Assembly (NCBI RefSeq): GCF_008629675.1
Contig: NZ_VWOX01000003.1
Location: 1 to 64,000 of the forward strand
Direction of reading: 5' to 3'
DNA: 64,000 bases
Source: Roseiconus nitratireducens
Lineage (GTDB): Bacteria > Planctomycetota > Planctomycetia > Pirellulales > Pirellulaceae
Shown: one piece after another, positions 15,551 through 25,050 of the stretch
Layout: each line of letters opens with the position of its first letter
Numbering within the stretch: the stretch's first letter is position 1
The notes under the pieces: generated by a model
Seen by the model: only the letters and a program-made list of their open reading frames with translations
Told to the model about the DNA's origin: nothing
Databases searched by the model: none
Made by a program: the position numbers and the translations under genes

Positions 15551-16369
15551 ATGTGCTTTGTTGCTGAATCGAGTGAACCGCATCGCGGACTGGTGACTTT
15601 TCTGGGCACCGGCACCAGCGTTGGTGTCCCAGCCATCGGATGTGGCTGCGCGGTCTGCCAAAGCAACCACCCTCGCAACCAACGCACCCGCTGCGCGATC
15701 ACCGTTCGGCTTCCCGGCGGCACCCTGCTGGTGGACACGCCGCCGGACCTGAGGACGCAATTGATCCGCGAACGGGTTCGAGTGGTGCACGCCGTCTTGT
15801 TCACGCACGAGCACGCCGACCACATTTTTGGCTTGGACGATCTTCGGTTGTTTCCGTTTCGTCTGGGACACGCGGTGCCGCTGTACTGCAACCAAACGGT
15901 GGAGAAACACATTCGGCGGTCGTTCGCTTACGCCTTCCTCGATCGCCAGGAAACCCACCCCGGAGCGACACCCCGACTGGAGTTCCGGTCGATTGATGAC
16001 GATCCGGTCCAGATCCTTGGAGCAAAGGTTGTCCCGATCCCGATGAAGCACGGGCCGCACTTCAATGTGCTCGGATTCCGCTTTGGCAATTTTGCCTACT
16101 GCACCGACACCAATGAAGTCCCGGCCGAATCACGCCGCCGGTTACAAGGCATTGAGACGCTGGTCATCGGGGCGCTCCGACATGAACCGCACCCGACTCA
16201 TTTCAATTTGGAACAGGCCATCGCGGTGGCCCGCGACGTTGGAGCGAAGCGGACATTGTTGACGCATACCGGGCACCAGCTCGACTATGAAGCAACCAAC
16301 CAGGAATTGCCCGAGGGGGTGGAGATGGCGTACGACGGAATGCAGGTCGAGATCGACTTGCAACACTAA
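15551..16369 (+). CDS. PhnP-like metallo-beta-lactamase-fold phosphodiesterase
   Basis: This 272-residue cytosolic hydrolase of the PhnP/RNase Z superfamily has GTGTSVGVPAIGCGCAVC (residues 20-36), combining the glycine-rich start with the CxCxxC structural zinc site of PhnP. It also has the metal motif THEHADH (residues 85-91), an HGPHFNVLGFRFG segment and a late histidine in LLTHTGHQLDYE. PhnP cleaves cyclic phosphodiesters, but no phn operon is present here, so the substrate is unknown. The start lies beyond the repeat region, and a GTG about 14 codons in is an alternative. Confidence 0.8.
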   Translation: MCFVAESSEPHRGLVTFLGTGTSVGVPAIGCGCAVCQSNHPRNQRTRCAITVRLPGGTLLVDTPPDLRTQLIRERVRVVHAVLFTHEHADHIFGLDDLRLFPFRLGHAVPLYCNQTVEKHIRRSFAYAFLDRQETHPGATPRLEFRSIDDDPVQILGAKVVPIPMKHGPHFNVLGFRFGNFAYCTDTNEVPAESRRRLQGIETLVIGALRHEPHPTHFNLEQAIAVARDVGAKRTLLTHTGHQLDYEATNQELPEGVEMAYDGMQVEIDLQH

Positions 16370-16500
16370 TCCAACCGGTCGATTGGTCGTCCGTGTTGGC
16401 AATCACCACGTCGCCCCGACGATCGCTGTCGCGCTTCATCGGCGCATCGACTATACTCCCCGCCCCGTTCTCTTCTCCCGCCCGCCGCCGCGAGGTCACG

Positions 16501-16821
16501 ATGTCGTCGCTTTCGGACTCCGAACGCTCCAACGCCCGACTGGGGCTGTGGCTGTTTGGACTGTACACCCTGCTGTACCTCGGTTTCGTTTTGATCAGCG
16601 CCTTTTCGGCGTCCACGATGGAAACCAAAGTCGTCGCCGGCTTGAACCTGGCGATCGTCTACGGCTTTGCGTTGATCATCATCGCCTTGGTCATGGCATT
16701 GGCCTACGGGGTGCTTTGTCGGCCCGAGCCGGCTGGTGGGCAAGCGGCACCTCCGACCGCCGCCGCAGACACGGAAGCCGCCGACCCACAGGATGGAGAA
16801 GATGGAGGTCGGGAGCAATGA
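16501..16821 (+). CDS. DUF485 membrane protein
   Basis: This protein has 106 residues from the ATG at 16501, with GAGG upstream. It has two transmembrane helices (LWLFGLYTLLYLGFVLISAF and VVAGLNLAIVYGFALIIIAL) linked by the short FSASTMETKV loop typical of DUF485, then a soluble acidic tail. DUF485 genes habitually precede ActP-type symporters, as here: the stop overlaps the next start in an ATGA. It is probably an accessory subunit or stability factor of the symporter. Confidence 0.85.
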   Translation: MSSLSDSERSNARLGLWLFGLYTLLYLGFVLISAFSASTMETKVVAGLNLAIVYGFALIIIALVMALAYGVLCRPEPAGGQAAPPTAAADTEAADPQDGEDGGREQ

Positions 16822-18746
16822 TCTATGATCCTTCGCCGATCGCCGTGCTGGTCTTCTTCGTTTTTGTGGGAGCCACCGTCGGACTCAGTTTTTTCCTGGG
16901 GCGCAAAGCAAAGTCTTCCGCCGGGTACTTTGCCGCCCACGGTCAGATCCCTTGGGCGGTCAACGGGGTGGCCTTCGCCGGCGATTATCTGTCCGCGGCT
17001 TCATTCCTGGGCATCTGCGGAATGATCGCGTCGTATGGTTACGACGGTTTTCTTTACTCGATCGGTTTTCTGGCCGGGTGGATCGTGGCGTTGTTCGTGA
17101 TCGCCGAACCGATGAAGCGGCTGGGCAAGTTCACCTTTGCCGACGCGCTCGATTCGACGTTTGATTCGCGCGGCATCAAGGCTGCCGCAGGCGTCAGCAC
17201 GCTGGTGGTCAGCGTGTTCTACCTGATTCCCCAAATGGTCGGAGCCGGATCACTGATCCAACCGCTGCTGGGGTTTCCCCACTGGGTCGGTGTGGTGTTG
17301 GTGGGGATCGTGGTGATCACGATTGTTGTCACCGCAGGCATGGTGTCGACGACCTGGGTCCAATTCCTGAAGGGGTCCCTGCTGGTGTTGTTCAGCGCGA
17401 TTCTGGTGGTGCTGCTGCTGGGACGCGGCTTTGTCGCCAGCCCGGACGCGTTTGAAACCCTTGGCCCAATTTCTCCGACCGAAGCCGGTGGCGCGACGAT
17501 CGCCGGGCGCCAAGTGCTGCCGGCCGAAGGCGGCTGGCAGGAATTCCCGGAGCTGGTCCGGCTAGCCGACCCCGAAGGCGGCTTTGACCTGTACCGCTCG
17601 CAACCGATCGAGGGCGGCCAAGTGCTGCTGCGACAAGCCCAAGCGATCACCGACGCCGATGGCGTGCTGCTGGTCGACGGAGCGCCCCGGGGACGCGGCG
17701 AAGGCGAAAAGGAACTCCGTCCGGTCGGCCGGTTGTCCGAATTGCCCGAGGGCCAGGAGAGCACCGGACCGTTGGGCCCCGTCAGCTTCTTCACCACGCT
17801 CTCGGAGAGCAAAGTCGTGTTGTGGCGGAACCTGACGGTCAATCACAGCGACGGCACCAAGACAACCGTCTACTATCAAAAACCGACCGACGGCAATGAG
17901 GTGTTGCGGCCGGGAGAGCATCCGAAGTTCGCCGGAATCCGCGGCGAATCACTGATCGGAAAACTGAACTTCCTGTCGTTGATGCTGGCCCTGTTTTGCG
18001 GCACCGCGTCGTTGCCACACATTCTGATCCGTTACTACACCGTCAAGGACGGAGCAGCGGCGCGCAAGAGCACGATCGTCGGGATCGCCAGCATCGGCTT
18101 CTTCTACGTGCTGACTCTGTACCTGGGATTGGGTGCGATGACCAGCGGAGCGATGGACCTGACCGACAGCAACATGGCGGCCCCGCTGTTGGCCCGCAGC
18201 ATCAACACGTGGCTGTTCGCGATCATTTCCGCCATCGCGTTCACGACGGTTCTGGGTACCGTCAGCGGATTGATTCTGGCCAGCAGTGGCGCCGTCGCGC
18301 ACGACCTGATGGTGGGCGTCTTCGGCGTCGAACTGCCCGAAGGCAAGAAGGTTCGCGTGGCAAAGATTTCGGCCGTCATCGTCGGCATCATTGCCATCTT
18401 CCTGGGGATCCTGTTCAAGGAACTGAACGTCGGCTACCTGGTCGGATGGGCCTTCAGCGTCGCAGCGAGCGCAAACCTGCCAGCCCTGGTCATGCTGCTG
18501 TTTTGGAAAGGGACCACACGCCAAGGCATCATTGCCAGCGTCCTGGTCGGAATGGTCAGTTCCCTCGGTTGGATCCTGCTCTCCAGCGACACCTACAAAA
18601 GCGTTTACGGGCTGGACCCGGAAAGCGCCTGGGCGCCCTTCAGCCAACCCGGCATCGTCACCATCCCGCTGGCATTTCTGACTTTGATCGTCGTCTCACT
18701 TGCCACCCGCAGTGATTCAGGGAGCAACCCTTTGGCGACGGATTGA
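16818..18746 (+). CDS. sodium:solute symporter of the acetate permease (ActP) type
   Basis: This protein has 642 residues from the ATG at 16818. The 13-helix SSS fold is recognisable from GRKAKSSAGYFAAHGQIPWA, GDYLSAASFLGICGMIASYG, FTFADALDSTF and FCGTASLPHILIRYYTVKDG. It imports a short carboxylate with Na+ across the inner membrane. ActP proteins are usually near 550 residues. This one carries a roughly 150-residue hydrophilic insert (about residues 205-365, rich in Glu/Gly/Pro) before the TASLPHIL helix. It is coupled to the DUF485 gene. Substrate specificity is not provable from sequence. Confidence 0.85.
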   Translation: MIYDPSPIAVLVFFVFVGATVGLSFFLGRKAKSSAGYFAAHGQIPWAVNGVAFAGDYLSAASFLGICGMIASYGYDGFLYSIGFLAGWIVALFVIAEPMKRLGKFTFADALDSTFDSRGIKAAAGVSTLVVSVFYLIPQMVGAGSLIQPLLGFPHWVGVVLVGIVVITIVVTAGMVSTTWVQFLKGSLLVLFSAILVVLLLGRGFVASPDAFETLGPISPTEAGGATIAGRQVLPAEGGWQEFPELVRLADPEGGFDLYRSQPIEGGQVLLRQAQAITDADGVLLVDGAPRGRGEGEKELRPVGRLSELPEGQESTGPLGPVSFFTTLSESKVVLWRNLTVNHSDGTKTTVYYQKPTDGNEVLRPGEHPKFAGIRGESLIGKLNFLSLMLALFCGTASLPHILIRYYTVKDGAAARKSTIVGIASIGFFYVLTLYLGLGAMTSGAMDLTDSNMAAPLLARSINTWLFAIISAIAFTTVLGTVSGLILASSGAVAHDLMVGVFGVELPEGKKVRVAKISAVIVGIIAIFLGILFKELNVGYLVGWAFSVAASANLPALVMLLFWKGTTRQGIIASVLVGMVSSLGWILLSSDTYKSVYGLDPESAWAPFSQPGIVTIPLAFLTLIVVSLATRSDSGSNPLATD

Positions 18747-18839
18747 TCGCCCCGAGCACAGCCTGCCCGGGAAGTGACTGGGCGGACCTCGTGTCATCCG
18801 TCAAGCGAAAGACTCGCCCGCCATTTCGATTGGCGGCGA

Positions 18840-20111
18840 TTACGCGTTGGTGACAGGGGGCCTTCGGCGTCGCCGGCCCTTGCTGGCGAACTTCTTCCGC
18901 ACCTCCTGAACGGCTTCAATGAACCGGTCCACTTCTTCGACGGTGTTGTACAGATAAAAACTGGCCCGCGCCGAAGCGGTCTTGCCCAACACATCATGCA
19001 ACGGCATCGCACAGTGGTGACCGGCGCGAACGGCGACGCCACGTGTGTCCAGCCACTGAGCGATGTCATGGGCGTGAATTCGATCCATCGTGAAACTGAC
19101 GATGCCGCCTTTCAGATCCGGCATGGGCCCCAGAACGTCAACGCCTTCGATCTGACGCAGCGCCTGATCGGCGCGTTGACAGAGCGCATTTTCGTGTTGC
19201 CGAATATTATCCAGTCCGACACGTTGCAGGTAACGCAGCGCCTCGGCCAGCCCGATGGCTTCGGCGATCGGCGGCGTCCCGGCCTCGAACTTTTCCGGGG
19301 GCTCGGTGGCCGTGAATCCCTCGGTGGTCACGGTCTGGATCATTCCGCCGCCTCCCAGGAACGCCGGCATGGCTTCCAAATGCTCCAGCTTCGCGTACAG
19401 CACGCCGATACCGGTCGGGCCACAAACCTTGTGCCCGCTGAAAACGACGAAATCCGCATCCCACTGTTGCACGTCGATCACCTCGTGCGGAGCAGCCTGA
19501 GCGGCGTCCACCAGCACGGCGGCTCCGGAACGATGCGCCATTTCCGTCCATGACTGAGCCGGAAAATTGGTTCCCAGAACATTACTGGTCGCGGTGAACG
19601 CAAACAGTTTCGGGCGGTGCGTTTTCAATGCCTGGGCGACAACCGAATCGTCAATCGTCCCCGACTGGTTGATCGGCAAGAATTCGACTCGGCACCCGAC
19701 TGCTTCGGCCAACTGGTGCCACGGGACGATGTTGGCGTGGTGTTCGGCGATGGTCACCAAAATCACGTCGCCGCGGCCGACGTTGGCATGCCCCCAGGAT
19801 CGGGCGACCGTATTGATGCCCGCCGTGGTCCCGGCCGTGAACACGATTTCGCGGGAGGATCGCGCGTTGAGAAAATGTTGCGTGGTGACCCGAGCCGCTT
19901 CGTAGGCAGCCGTCGACTCTTCGCTCAACGTGTGAATGCCACGATGGACGTTGGCGTAGTAATTCTGATAGCAGTCGCTCATCGCGTCGATCACGACTTG
20001 TGGTCGCTGCGTGCTGGCTGCGTTGTCGAGATACGCCAGCGGTTGGCCGCTCGCGACGGTGCGACGCAAAATGGGGAAATCGTCGCGCAACTGATGGGGA
20101 TCAAACGTCAT
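18840..20111 (-). CDS. sufS: SufS-type cysteine desulfurase
   Basis: This protein has 423 residues from the ATG at 20111, five bases after the sufU stop; a TTG at 20120 is unlikely. It is a PLP enzyme that takes sulfur from cysteine for Fe-S assembly. Signatures are YLDNAASTQRPQVVIDAM, NVHRGIHTLSEE, TIAEHHANIVPW, the PLP lysine in FSGHKVCGPTGIGVLY and the active cysteine in AVRAGHHCAMPLH. A basic tail (SKGRRRRRPP) extends the C-terminus. It forms a SufU-SufS pair in which SufU accepts the persulfide. Confidence 0.95.
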   Translation of the reverse strand: MTFDPHQLRDDFPILRRTVASGQPLAYLDNAASTQRPQVVIDAMSDCYQNYYANVHRGIHTLSEESTAAYEAARVTTQHFLNARSSREIVFTAGTTAGINTVARSWGHANVGRGDVILVTIAEHHANIVPWHQLAEAVGCRVEFLPINQSGTIDDSVVAQALKTHRPKLFAFTATSNVLGTNFPAQSWTEMAHRSGAAVLVDAAQAAPHEVIDVQQWDADFVVFSGHKVCGPTGIGVLYAKLEHLEAMPAFLGGGGMIQTVTTEGFTATEPPEKFEAGTPPIAEAIGLAEALRYLQRVGLDNIRQHENALCQRADQALRQIEGVDVLGPMPDLKGGIVSFTMDRIHAHDIAQWLDTRGVAVRAGHHCAMPLHDVLGKTASARASFYLYNTVEEVDRFIEAVQEVRKKFASKGRRRRRPPVTNA

Positions 20112-20116
20112 CGGGT

Positions 20117-20575
20117 TCAACTTTCTTCACTTAAACTCGGACCGCCAAACCGGGGACTGCCGCCCGCGGCATCGGCATCAGCATCTGCCTCACCATCGAT
20201 CGGCGAATGCAACGCCGACTGCAGGACTCGCCATGACAACAAACAACATTTTTGGCGGTTGGGTGTGAGCTTGGGACCGAACAGTTCCAACATTTCTTCG
20301 GCCGAAAAGTCTTTGACTTCGTCGACCGTTTTGCCCTCTACCTTTTCAATCAACATCGACGCCGAAGCCTGGCTGATGACGCAGCCTTCGCCTTCAAACC
20401 AAGCCTCTCTGATCCGGCCTTCATCATCCAGTTTCAACGCGATTTGGATCACGTCGCCACACAGCGGATTCTTGCCCTCGTCGGCGTGCGTCGCGTCGTC
20501 CAACGGTCCCCGGTGGAAGGGGTCCTCGTAGTGGTCCAGGACGTGCTCTTCGTAGATGTCTTGCTCGTTTGCCAT
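20117..20575 (-). CDS. sufU: SufU-like Fe-S assembly / sulfurtransferase protein
   Basis: This protein has 152 residues from the ATG at 20575. NifU/IscU-fold signatures are VLDHYEDPFHRGPLDDAT, NPLCGDVIQIALKL (C39), EGEGCVISQASASML (C65) and NRQKCCLLSW (C110/C111). The roughly 18-residue insertion between the second and third conserved cysteines marks the SufU subtype, which acts as zinc-dependent sulfur acceptor for SufS. The C-terminal 30 residues are an Asp/Ala/Gly-rich tail. It is translated just ahead of sufS, with 5 bases between genes. Confidence 0.92.
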   Translation of the reverse strand: MANEQDIYEEHVLDHYEDPFHRGPLDDATHADEGKNPLCGDVIQIALKLDDEGRIREAWFEGEGCVISQASASMLIEKVEGKTVDEVKDFSAEEMLELFGPKLTPNRQKCCLLSWRVLQSALHSPIDGEADADADAAGGSPRFGGPSLSEES

Positions 20576-20999
20576 AGCGATGCAGGGGATCAGCCGGGAT
20601 CGGAAGTCTCCGGCGTTCGGAGGGGAAGGTGTGAATCTCGACGCGGGTATGGACCGGGCCGTCGACGCATTTAAGTCTACGCGCGTTGTCAAAAATCGGC
20701 GAGAGCCAATTCGCTGCGATGGGCCTTGGATTCAGTCTTTTCTGCGGGTTTGTGGCTCCACCCCGCGACAATCGGCCGCCCGCACACGGCCCGTTTCGGG
20801 GGACAGGGCGGTGGCTGCCGGCCCCGGCGGTCGTTCGAATCGCGAAGGGCAGGAACAGGATTCCGCAGCGACTCGATTGGGTTGACACGTTGTCGCGATG
20901 ACTTTCTTTCCAAACTGGGAGACGGGAGAACGCCTGAACCCGATCGACCGACGGCATCCAGCAGCTAAGGTATGCAATCCCCGATTGCATAAAGAGTCG
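20576..20999. other. divergent promoter region sufU / lipoprotein gene
   Basis: These 424 bp between oppositely oriented genes should hold promoters for both. The frames crossing it look like shadows. A direct pair GATTGCAT/CGATTGCATAAAG lies near 20970-20995, just upstream of the lipoprotein start. No operator can be named. Confidence 0.4.
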
Positions 21000-22115
21000 A
21001 TGAATCCGCCTGACAACTTTCCCCGTATCGGCCGTCGCCAAGCGCTGGCGTCGCTCGCAGCCTCCTTCACCGTCCTATCCGGCTGTCCGAATACGATGCC
21101 GGAGCGGGTGCCCGAGGGCCGCGCGCGCCCGGTCAGCAACAACGGGTCCGCACAGAAAACGTTGGTCGAACGTGTCACGCAGACACTCGATCGTGAAAAG
21201 CGCCAGCGAGGCCTCTCCATCGGGCTCAACGGCGCCTGGCAGATTTTTCACGGCATCCTGGCTTATGGCGACCAATTCGAAGTCGATACGCCCATCGGTC
21301 GCCGTTCCGCCCTGACGTACTTTGCCGAGGGCGGCACCTGCGACGGCTACCGGCCGGTACGGGGCGATGTCTTCGAGCCTGGCAGCATGGTCGGGATCCG
21401 AGTCGATCTGGAACCGAGCACCAAGGTCGGTCAGGGACACCGCGATCAATGGCTGGCGGTGGTTGCCCAGGCGGGCACAAAACTGGAAACACCGTGGATT
21501 GTCGAAGACCAACCGTTGCGAATTGCCAACTGGATGCGGCAGGCCGAATACGACGTTCCGCTGAACTACCAGGCGGAATTCAGTTGGACCTTGATTCCGT
21601 TGTCAATCTACCGCCCCACCGACTACCGCTGGACGGCCCGCGACGGCGACGTTTACAGCACGGAACTGCTGGTCGAATCGGAAACCCTGCATGACTTGCA
21701 AGCCAGCGTTTGCGGCGGAACCCACCGGCTGATCGGAGTCGCCCACGCGGTCCGCAAGCGTCGGTCCGAAGGCGCGGCGATGACCGGACTGTGGGCCCGT
21801 GCCGAAGACCATTTGAAAGCTTCGATCGAATTGGCCCGCAGCAACCAGAATCCCGATGGGTCCTACAGCACCGCCTACTTGCATCGCAGCGGTTGGTGTC
21901 AAGACCTGGGCGAGCTGCTCGGCACCACCGGTCATGTCGTCGAGTTTGTCGCCTTTGCCGGTGACGACCAGGATTTGAACTCGGAGTGGGTTGCCCGCAG
22001 CGTCGACAAACTTTGCGACGTTTTGGATCAATGCCAGGCCGCCGACTTGGAAACCGGCGTGCTTTATCACGCGCTGCATGGCCTGGCCGAATATCGACGC
22101 CGCGTGAACGGTTGA
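21000..22115 (+). CDS. Tat-type lipoprotein, function unknown
   Basis: This protein has 371 residues from the ATG at 21000. The N-terminus IGRRQALASLAASFTVLSGC contains a twin arginine, a hydrophobic run and a lipobox cysteine (C28), suggesting export folded through Tat and lipid anchoring. The mature part starts with a low-complexity linker and has an alpha-rich core (RVTQTLDREKRQRGLSIGLN; HLKASIELARSNQNPDGSYS; GELLGTTGHVVEFVAFAG). The repeated NxDGSY- and GHVVEF-like segments suggest an (alpha/alpha) toroid like prenyltransferase or terpene-cyclase folds. This is a fold-level impression only. Confidence 0.6.
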   Translation: MNPPDNFPRIGRRQALASLAASFTVLSGCPNTMPERVPEGRARPVSNNGSAQKTLVERVTQTLDREKRQRGLSIGLNGAWQIFHGILAYGDQFEVDTPIGRRSALTYFAEGGTCDGYRPVRGDVFEPGSMVGIRVDLEPSTKVGQGHRDQWLAVVAQAGTKLETPWIVEDQPLRIANWMRQAEYDVPLNYQAEFSWTLIPLSIYRPTDYRWTARDGDVYSTELLVESETLHDLQASVCGGTHRLIGVAHAVRKRRSEGAAMTGLWARAEDHLKASIELARSNQNPDGSYSTAYLHRSGWCQDLGELLGTTGHVVEFVAFAGDDQDLNSEWVARSVDKLCDVLDQCQAADLETGVLYHALHGLAEYRRRVNG

Positions 22116-22254
22116 TGCCTCACTGGCGAACCCTCGCAAACGCCCCATCCGGTGGTTCGTTCGCTGACAAAAAGGCATCGATTGTTGCTGCACGAGGAGA
22201 CTGCCCCAAGTAAACTCAACGGCTGCATTTGATCTTCCACCGGAGAATCGGCTG

Positions 22255-23283
22255 ATGCGACAGTACGTTTTCGGGACAGCCGCGATCACGATCGTGATGC
22301 TTGCCCTTAGTGGGTCGTTGTTACGAACCTGTTCATTCGCTCAGGAAGTTCCGGCAGCGTCGACAGCAGCGCCCGCCGCTGAAACACAGGCGAGCGAGAC
22401 CGAGGCGGCAGGCGAGTCGTCCGATGAACCCGCATCGACCGCCGAATCGCCCGCCGGCTCCAGTGCACCCGACTCGGCGGACGCGGAAGTTCGACAAGCC
22501 GTTGAGGCTTACGTGAATGCGTTCAACGCGCGCGACGTCGACGCCCTGATCGCTCTGTGGTCTCCCGAGGGCGTTTACTCCAGTCGAACCTCCGGCGACC
22601 AGTTGGTGGGACGCGACGCGTTGCGTCAAGATTTCAGCGACCTGCTGAGCGACGAAGGTGCGCCGACGTTGGCAGTGATCACCGACTCGATCGAGTTCAT
22701 TTCGCCCAGCGTCGCGATCGAGCGTGGGAGCGCGACCATCCGTTGGAACGAGGAATCCGCGGAGCAAACCACTTACACCGCCGTCTACATCAAGCAGGGC
22801 GAAACTTGGCTGCTCGATCGCGTGACCGAAGCAGACGTCGTCGAACAACCTTCCCACTACGAGCACCTGAAATCGCTTGAGTGGTTGGTGGGAGACTGGA
22901 TCTACGAAGGAGAAACGTGGACGGTCGAGTTCGAAACGGATTGGACAGTCAAACAGAACTTCCTTAGCCGCCGGTACACCGTCACCGGGAATCCCGGCAA
23001 CGAATCGTCGGGGCTTCAAATCATCGGTTGGGATCCACTGAAGCAACAGATTCGCAGTTGGCTATTCGATTCCGATGGCGGTTACGTGCATGCCACTTGG
23101 CTGCCGACCGAATCCGGTTGGAGCGTCCAATCGGTGGCGACACTTGCTGACGGTGGGCGTGGCTCGTTTACCAGCCACTTGGAACCGATCGATGAAAACA
23201 GTTACCGCTGGGAAAAAGTCAACCGTGTCTTGGACGGGCAAATCCTTCCGAGTCTGGATCCCGTTACGGTCCGCCGCAAATAG
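22255..23283 (+). CDS. exported SnoaL-like (SgcJ/EcaC-type) domain protein
   Basis: This 342-residue protein has a signal peptide (residues about 1-29, ending SFAQEV). An Ala/Ser/Glu-rich linker follows to residue 78, then a SnoaL/DUF4440-type cone fold: VRQAVEAYVNAFNARDVDAL, IALWSPEGVYSS and TTYTAVYIKQGETWLLDRV. A second C-terminal beta domain (about residues 215-340, WLVGDWIYEGETWTVEFETD and following) resembles lipocalin-like or DUF1579-type barrels. In planctomycetes this two-domain exported protein is common; ligand and role are unknown. It lies 60 bp upstream of the mucin-like gene. Confidence 0.7.
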   Translation: MRQYVFGTAAITIVMLALSGSLLRTCSFAQEVPAASTAAPAAETQASETEAAGESSDEPASTAESPAGSSAPDSADAEVRQAVEAYVNAFNARDVDALIALWSPEGVYSSRTSGDQLVGRDALRQDFSDLLSDEGAPTLAVITDSIEFISPSVAIERGSATIRWNEESAEQTTYTAVYIKQGETWLLDRVTEADVVEQPSHYEHLKSLEWLVGDWIYEGETWTVEFETDWTVKQNFLSRRYTVTGNPGNESSGLQIIGWDPLKQQIRSWLFDSDGGYVHATWLPTESGWSVQSVATLADGGRGSFTSHLEPIDENSYRWEKVNRVLDGQILPSLDPVTVRRK

Positions 23284-23343
23284 CGTCGCAATCCGCACGT
23301 CACCGCCTCCAATCCTGTTTCCCGATCACTCGGGGGTCAGCCC

Positions 23344-24888
23344 ATGAACAACCGTACGAGAATGCTTCATTGCCTGCTGTGCTTGGCCTTCGCCGGTCCG
23401 TGGATGGCGAATCCCCTGTGGGCGCGCGGCCGCGGGGGCGGAGCCCGTGGTGGTGGGATGAGCCGCCCGGCGATGAGCCGCCCGAGCCCGTCCATGAACC
23501 GGCCAGCACCGAGCCGGCCAGCACCAAGCCGGCCGCCGGTCAGCCGGCCAGCACCGAGCCGGCCAGCACCGAGCCGGCCAGCACCGAGCCGGCCATCGAT
23601 CAACCGGCCCACGCCCTCGGCGCGACCGTCCACGCGCCCGGCGACCCCCAGTCGCCCGACAACCCGTCCGGCCACGCCCAGCCGACCGACGACGCGCCCC
23701 ACCTCTCCTACCACGCGTCCGTCCACGCCCAGTCGCCCGACGACACGCCCGACTCCTTCCCGGCCTTCCGTCACGCCGCCCTCGGCCGGACGTCCGACGA
23801 CGCCGGCGCGACCCTCGCTGCCATCCGGCAATCGACCGTCACCGGGGCGTCCTTCCACCGGACAACTGAACGATTTCTTAGACTTGGATCGCCCCACCAC
23901 GCGGCCTTCGCGGCCCGGCGGTGGCGGCGCTGCCGGCGATTTCTTGCAAAACCGCCCCGCGACGCGTCCTTCGCCGCCCGATCGACCCGGCGGCGGTGAT
24001 CGCCCCGGCCCTGGCGATCGCCCCGGCGGCGGCAACCGCCCTGGGCCTGGCGGAGATCGACCGACCACGCTTCCCGGGCGACCTGGCGATCGGCCGGGGA
24101 CTCGCCCACCGGGCGATCGCCCTGGAAACCGACCGCCCCTGGCCGGCCATCGCCCCGGTCATCGTCCTCCCGGAAGCCGGCCACCTGGTTGGCGTCCGCC
24201 GGGGCAACGACCTCCCGGCTATCGGCCCCCTGGCTATCGGCCGCCACATCCCGGCCACTATCCCGGCTACGGCCCCGGATATTGGAACCGGTATCCGAAT
24301 TGGCACTGGGGATGGGCGAACTATCCAAATCAGAACTGGTGGGCCTGGGCGACCGCCGGAGCGGTCACCGGCTGGCTCGTCGGCGGATTGAATTCGCAAC
24401 CGATTTACTACAGCTACGGTGAGAATCTGTATTACGAAGGCGACACCGTTTATTACAACGAACAACCGGTGGGCACCGCCGAGCAATACGCCCAGCAGGC
24501 ACAGGAGATCGCGTCAAACGTCCCCGAGGTCCAGCCCGAGGACGTTGAATGGCTACCGCTGGGCGTGTTCGCCCTGGCCGATACCGACACGGTTTCCGCC
24601 GAAGACGCCACGCTGTTCCTGCAATTGGCGATCAGCAAGGAAGGGATCATCGCCGGAACGTTCCAGAACACCGCGACCGGCGATTCGTTTGAGGTCGAAG
24701 GCACGATCGATCGCGAGAGCCAACGAGCGGCCTGGGGGCCAGTCGACAAGGACTGGCCGATTATGGAAACCGGCATTTACAACTTGAGCGAGAATGTTGC
24801 CGGTGCGCTGCTGCACTTCGAAGACGGTGAAACTCAGCAGTGGACCCTGCTGCGGCTGGACGAACCGGATTCCGATTCGCAAAATTAG
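23344..24888 (+). CDS. secreted low-complexity (mu-protocadherin-like) protein
   Basis: This 514-residue protein has a signal peptide (residues 1-28). A long repetitive region (about 30-310) shifts from RPAPSRPAPS units to TTRPATPSRP units and then to PGDRPGG/PPGYRPPG units. A Trp/Tyr-rich stretch follows (NRYPNWHWGWANYPNQNWWA), then a YYSYGENLYYEGDTVYYN motif and a compact C-terminal beta domain (about 400-505). Planctomycete genomes annotate such proteins as mu-protocadherin-like cell-surface proteins. It is probably extracellular or envelope-bound. The 15- to 18-bp coding repeats at about 23500-23600 could change length by slippage. Confidence 0.75.
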   Translation: MNNRTRMLHCLLCLAFAGPWMANPLWARGRGGGARGGGMSRPAMSRPSPSMNRPAPSRPAPSRPPVSRPAPSRPAPSRPAPSRPSINRPTPSARPSTRPATPSRPTTRPATPSRPTTRPTSPTTRPSTPSRPTTRPTPSRPSVTPPSAGRPTTPARPSLPSGNRPSPGRPSTGQLNDFLDLDRPTTRPSRPGGGGAAGDFLQNRPATRPSPPDRPGGGDRPGPGDRPGGGNRPGPGGDRPTTLPGRPGDRPGTRPPGDRPGNRPPLAGHRPGHRPPGSRPPGWRPPGQRPPGYRPPGYRPPHPGHYPGYGPGYWNRYPNWHWGWANYPNQNWWAWATAGAVTGWLVGGLNSQPIYYSYGENLYYEGDTVYYNEQPVGTAEQYAQQAQEIASNVPEVQPEDVEWLPLGVFALADTDTVSAEDATLFLQLAISKEGIIAGTFQNTATGDSFEVEGTIDRESQRAAWGPVDKDWPIMETGIYNLSENVAGALLHFEDGETQQWTLLRLDEPDSDSQN

Positions 24889-25050
24889 GCCCGGGCTGAA
24901 AAGTCACAAGACTCCATCGCTGACGTCGCCAGACGGCAGCGACAAGATGTCAAACGAATCCGCGTCGCACTGCGCGACGGCCCTTTAATGAGCTCGCCTA
25001 GGCGAACTCACCACGCACCGGCCATCAGATGCTCGGGGGCGCGTCCGGGC

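Noticed and set aside
15010..15912. 300-codon minus-strand ORF rich in VLCPRL repeats
   Set aside because: It is a translation of the 18-bp tandem array and of the antisense of the PhnP-like gene; the other frames across the array are equally open.
18774..19553. 259-codon + strand ORF
   Set aside because: It is antisense to the clearly recognisable sufS.
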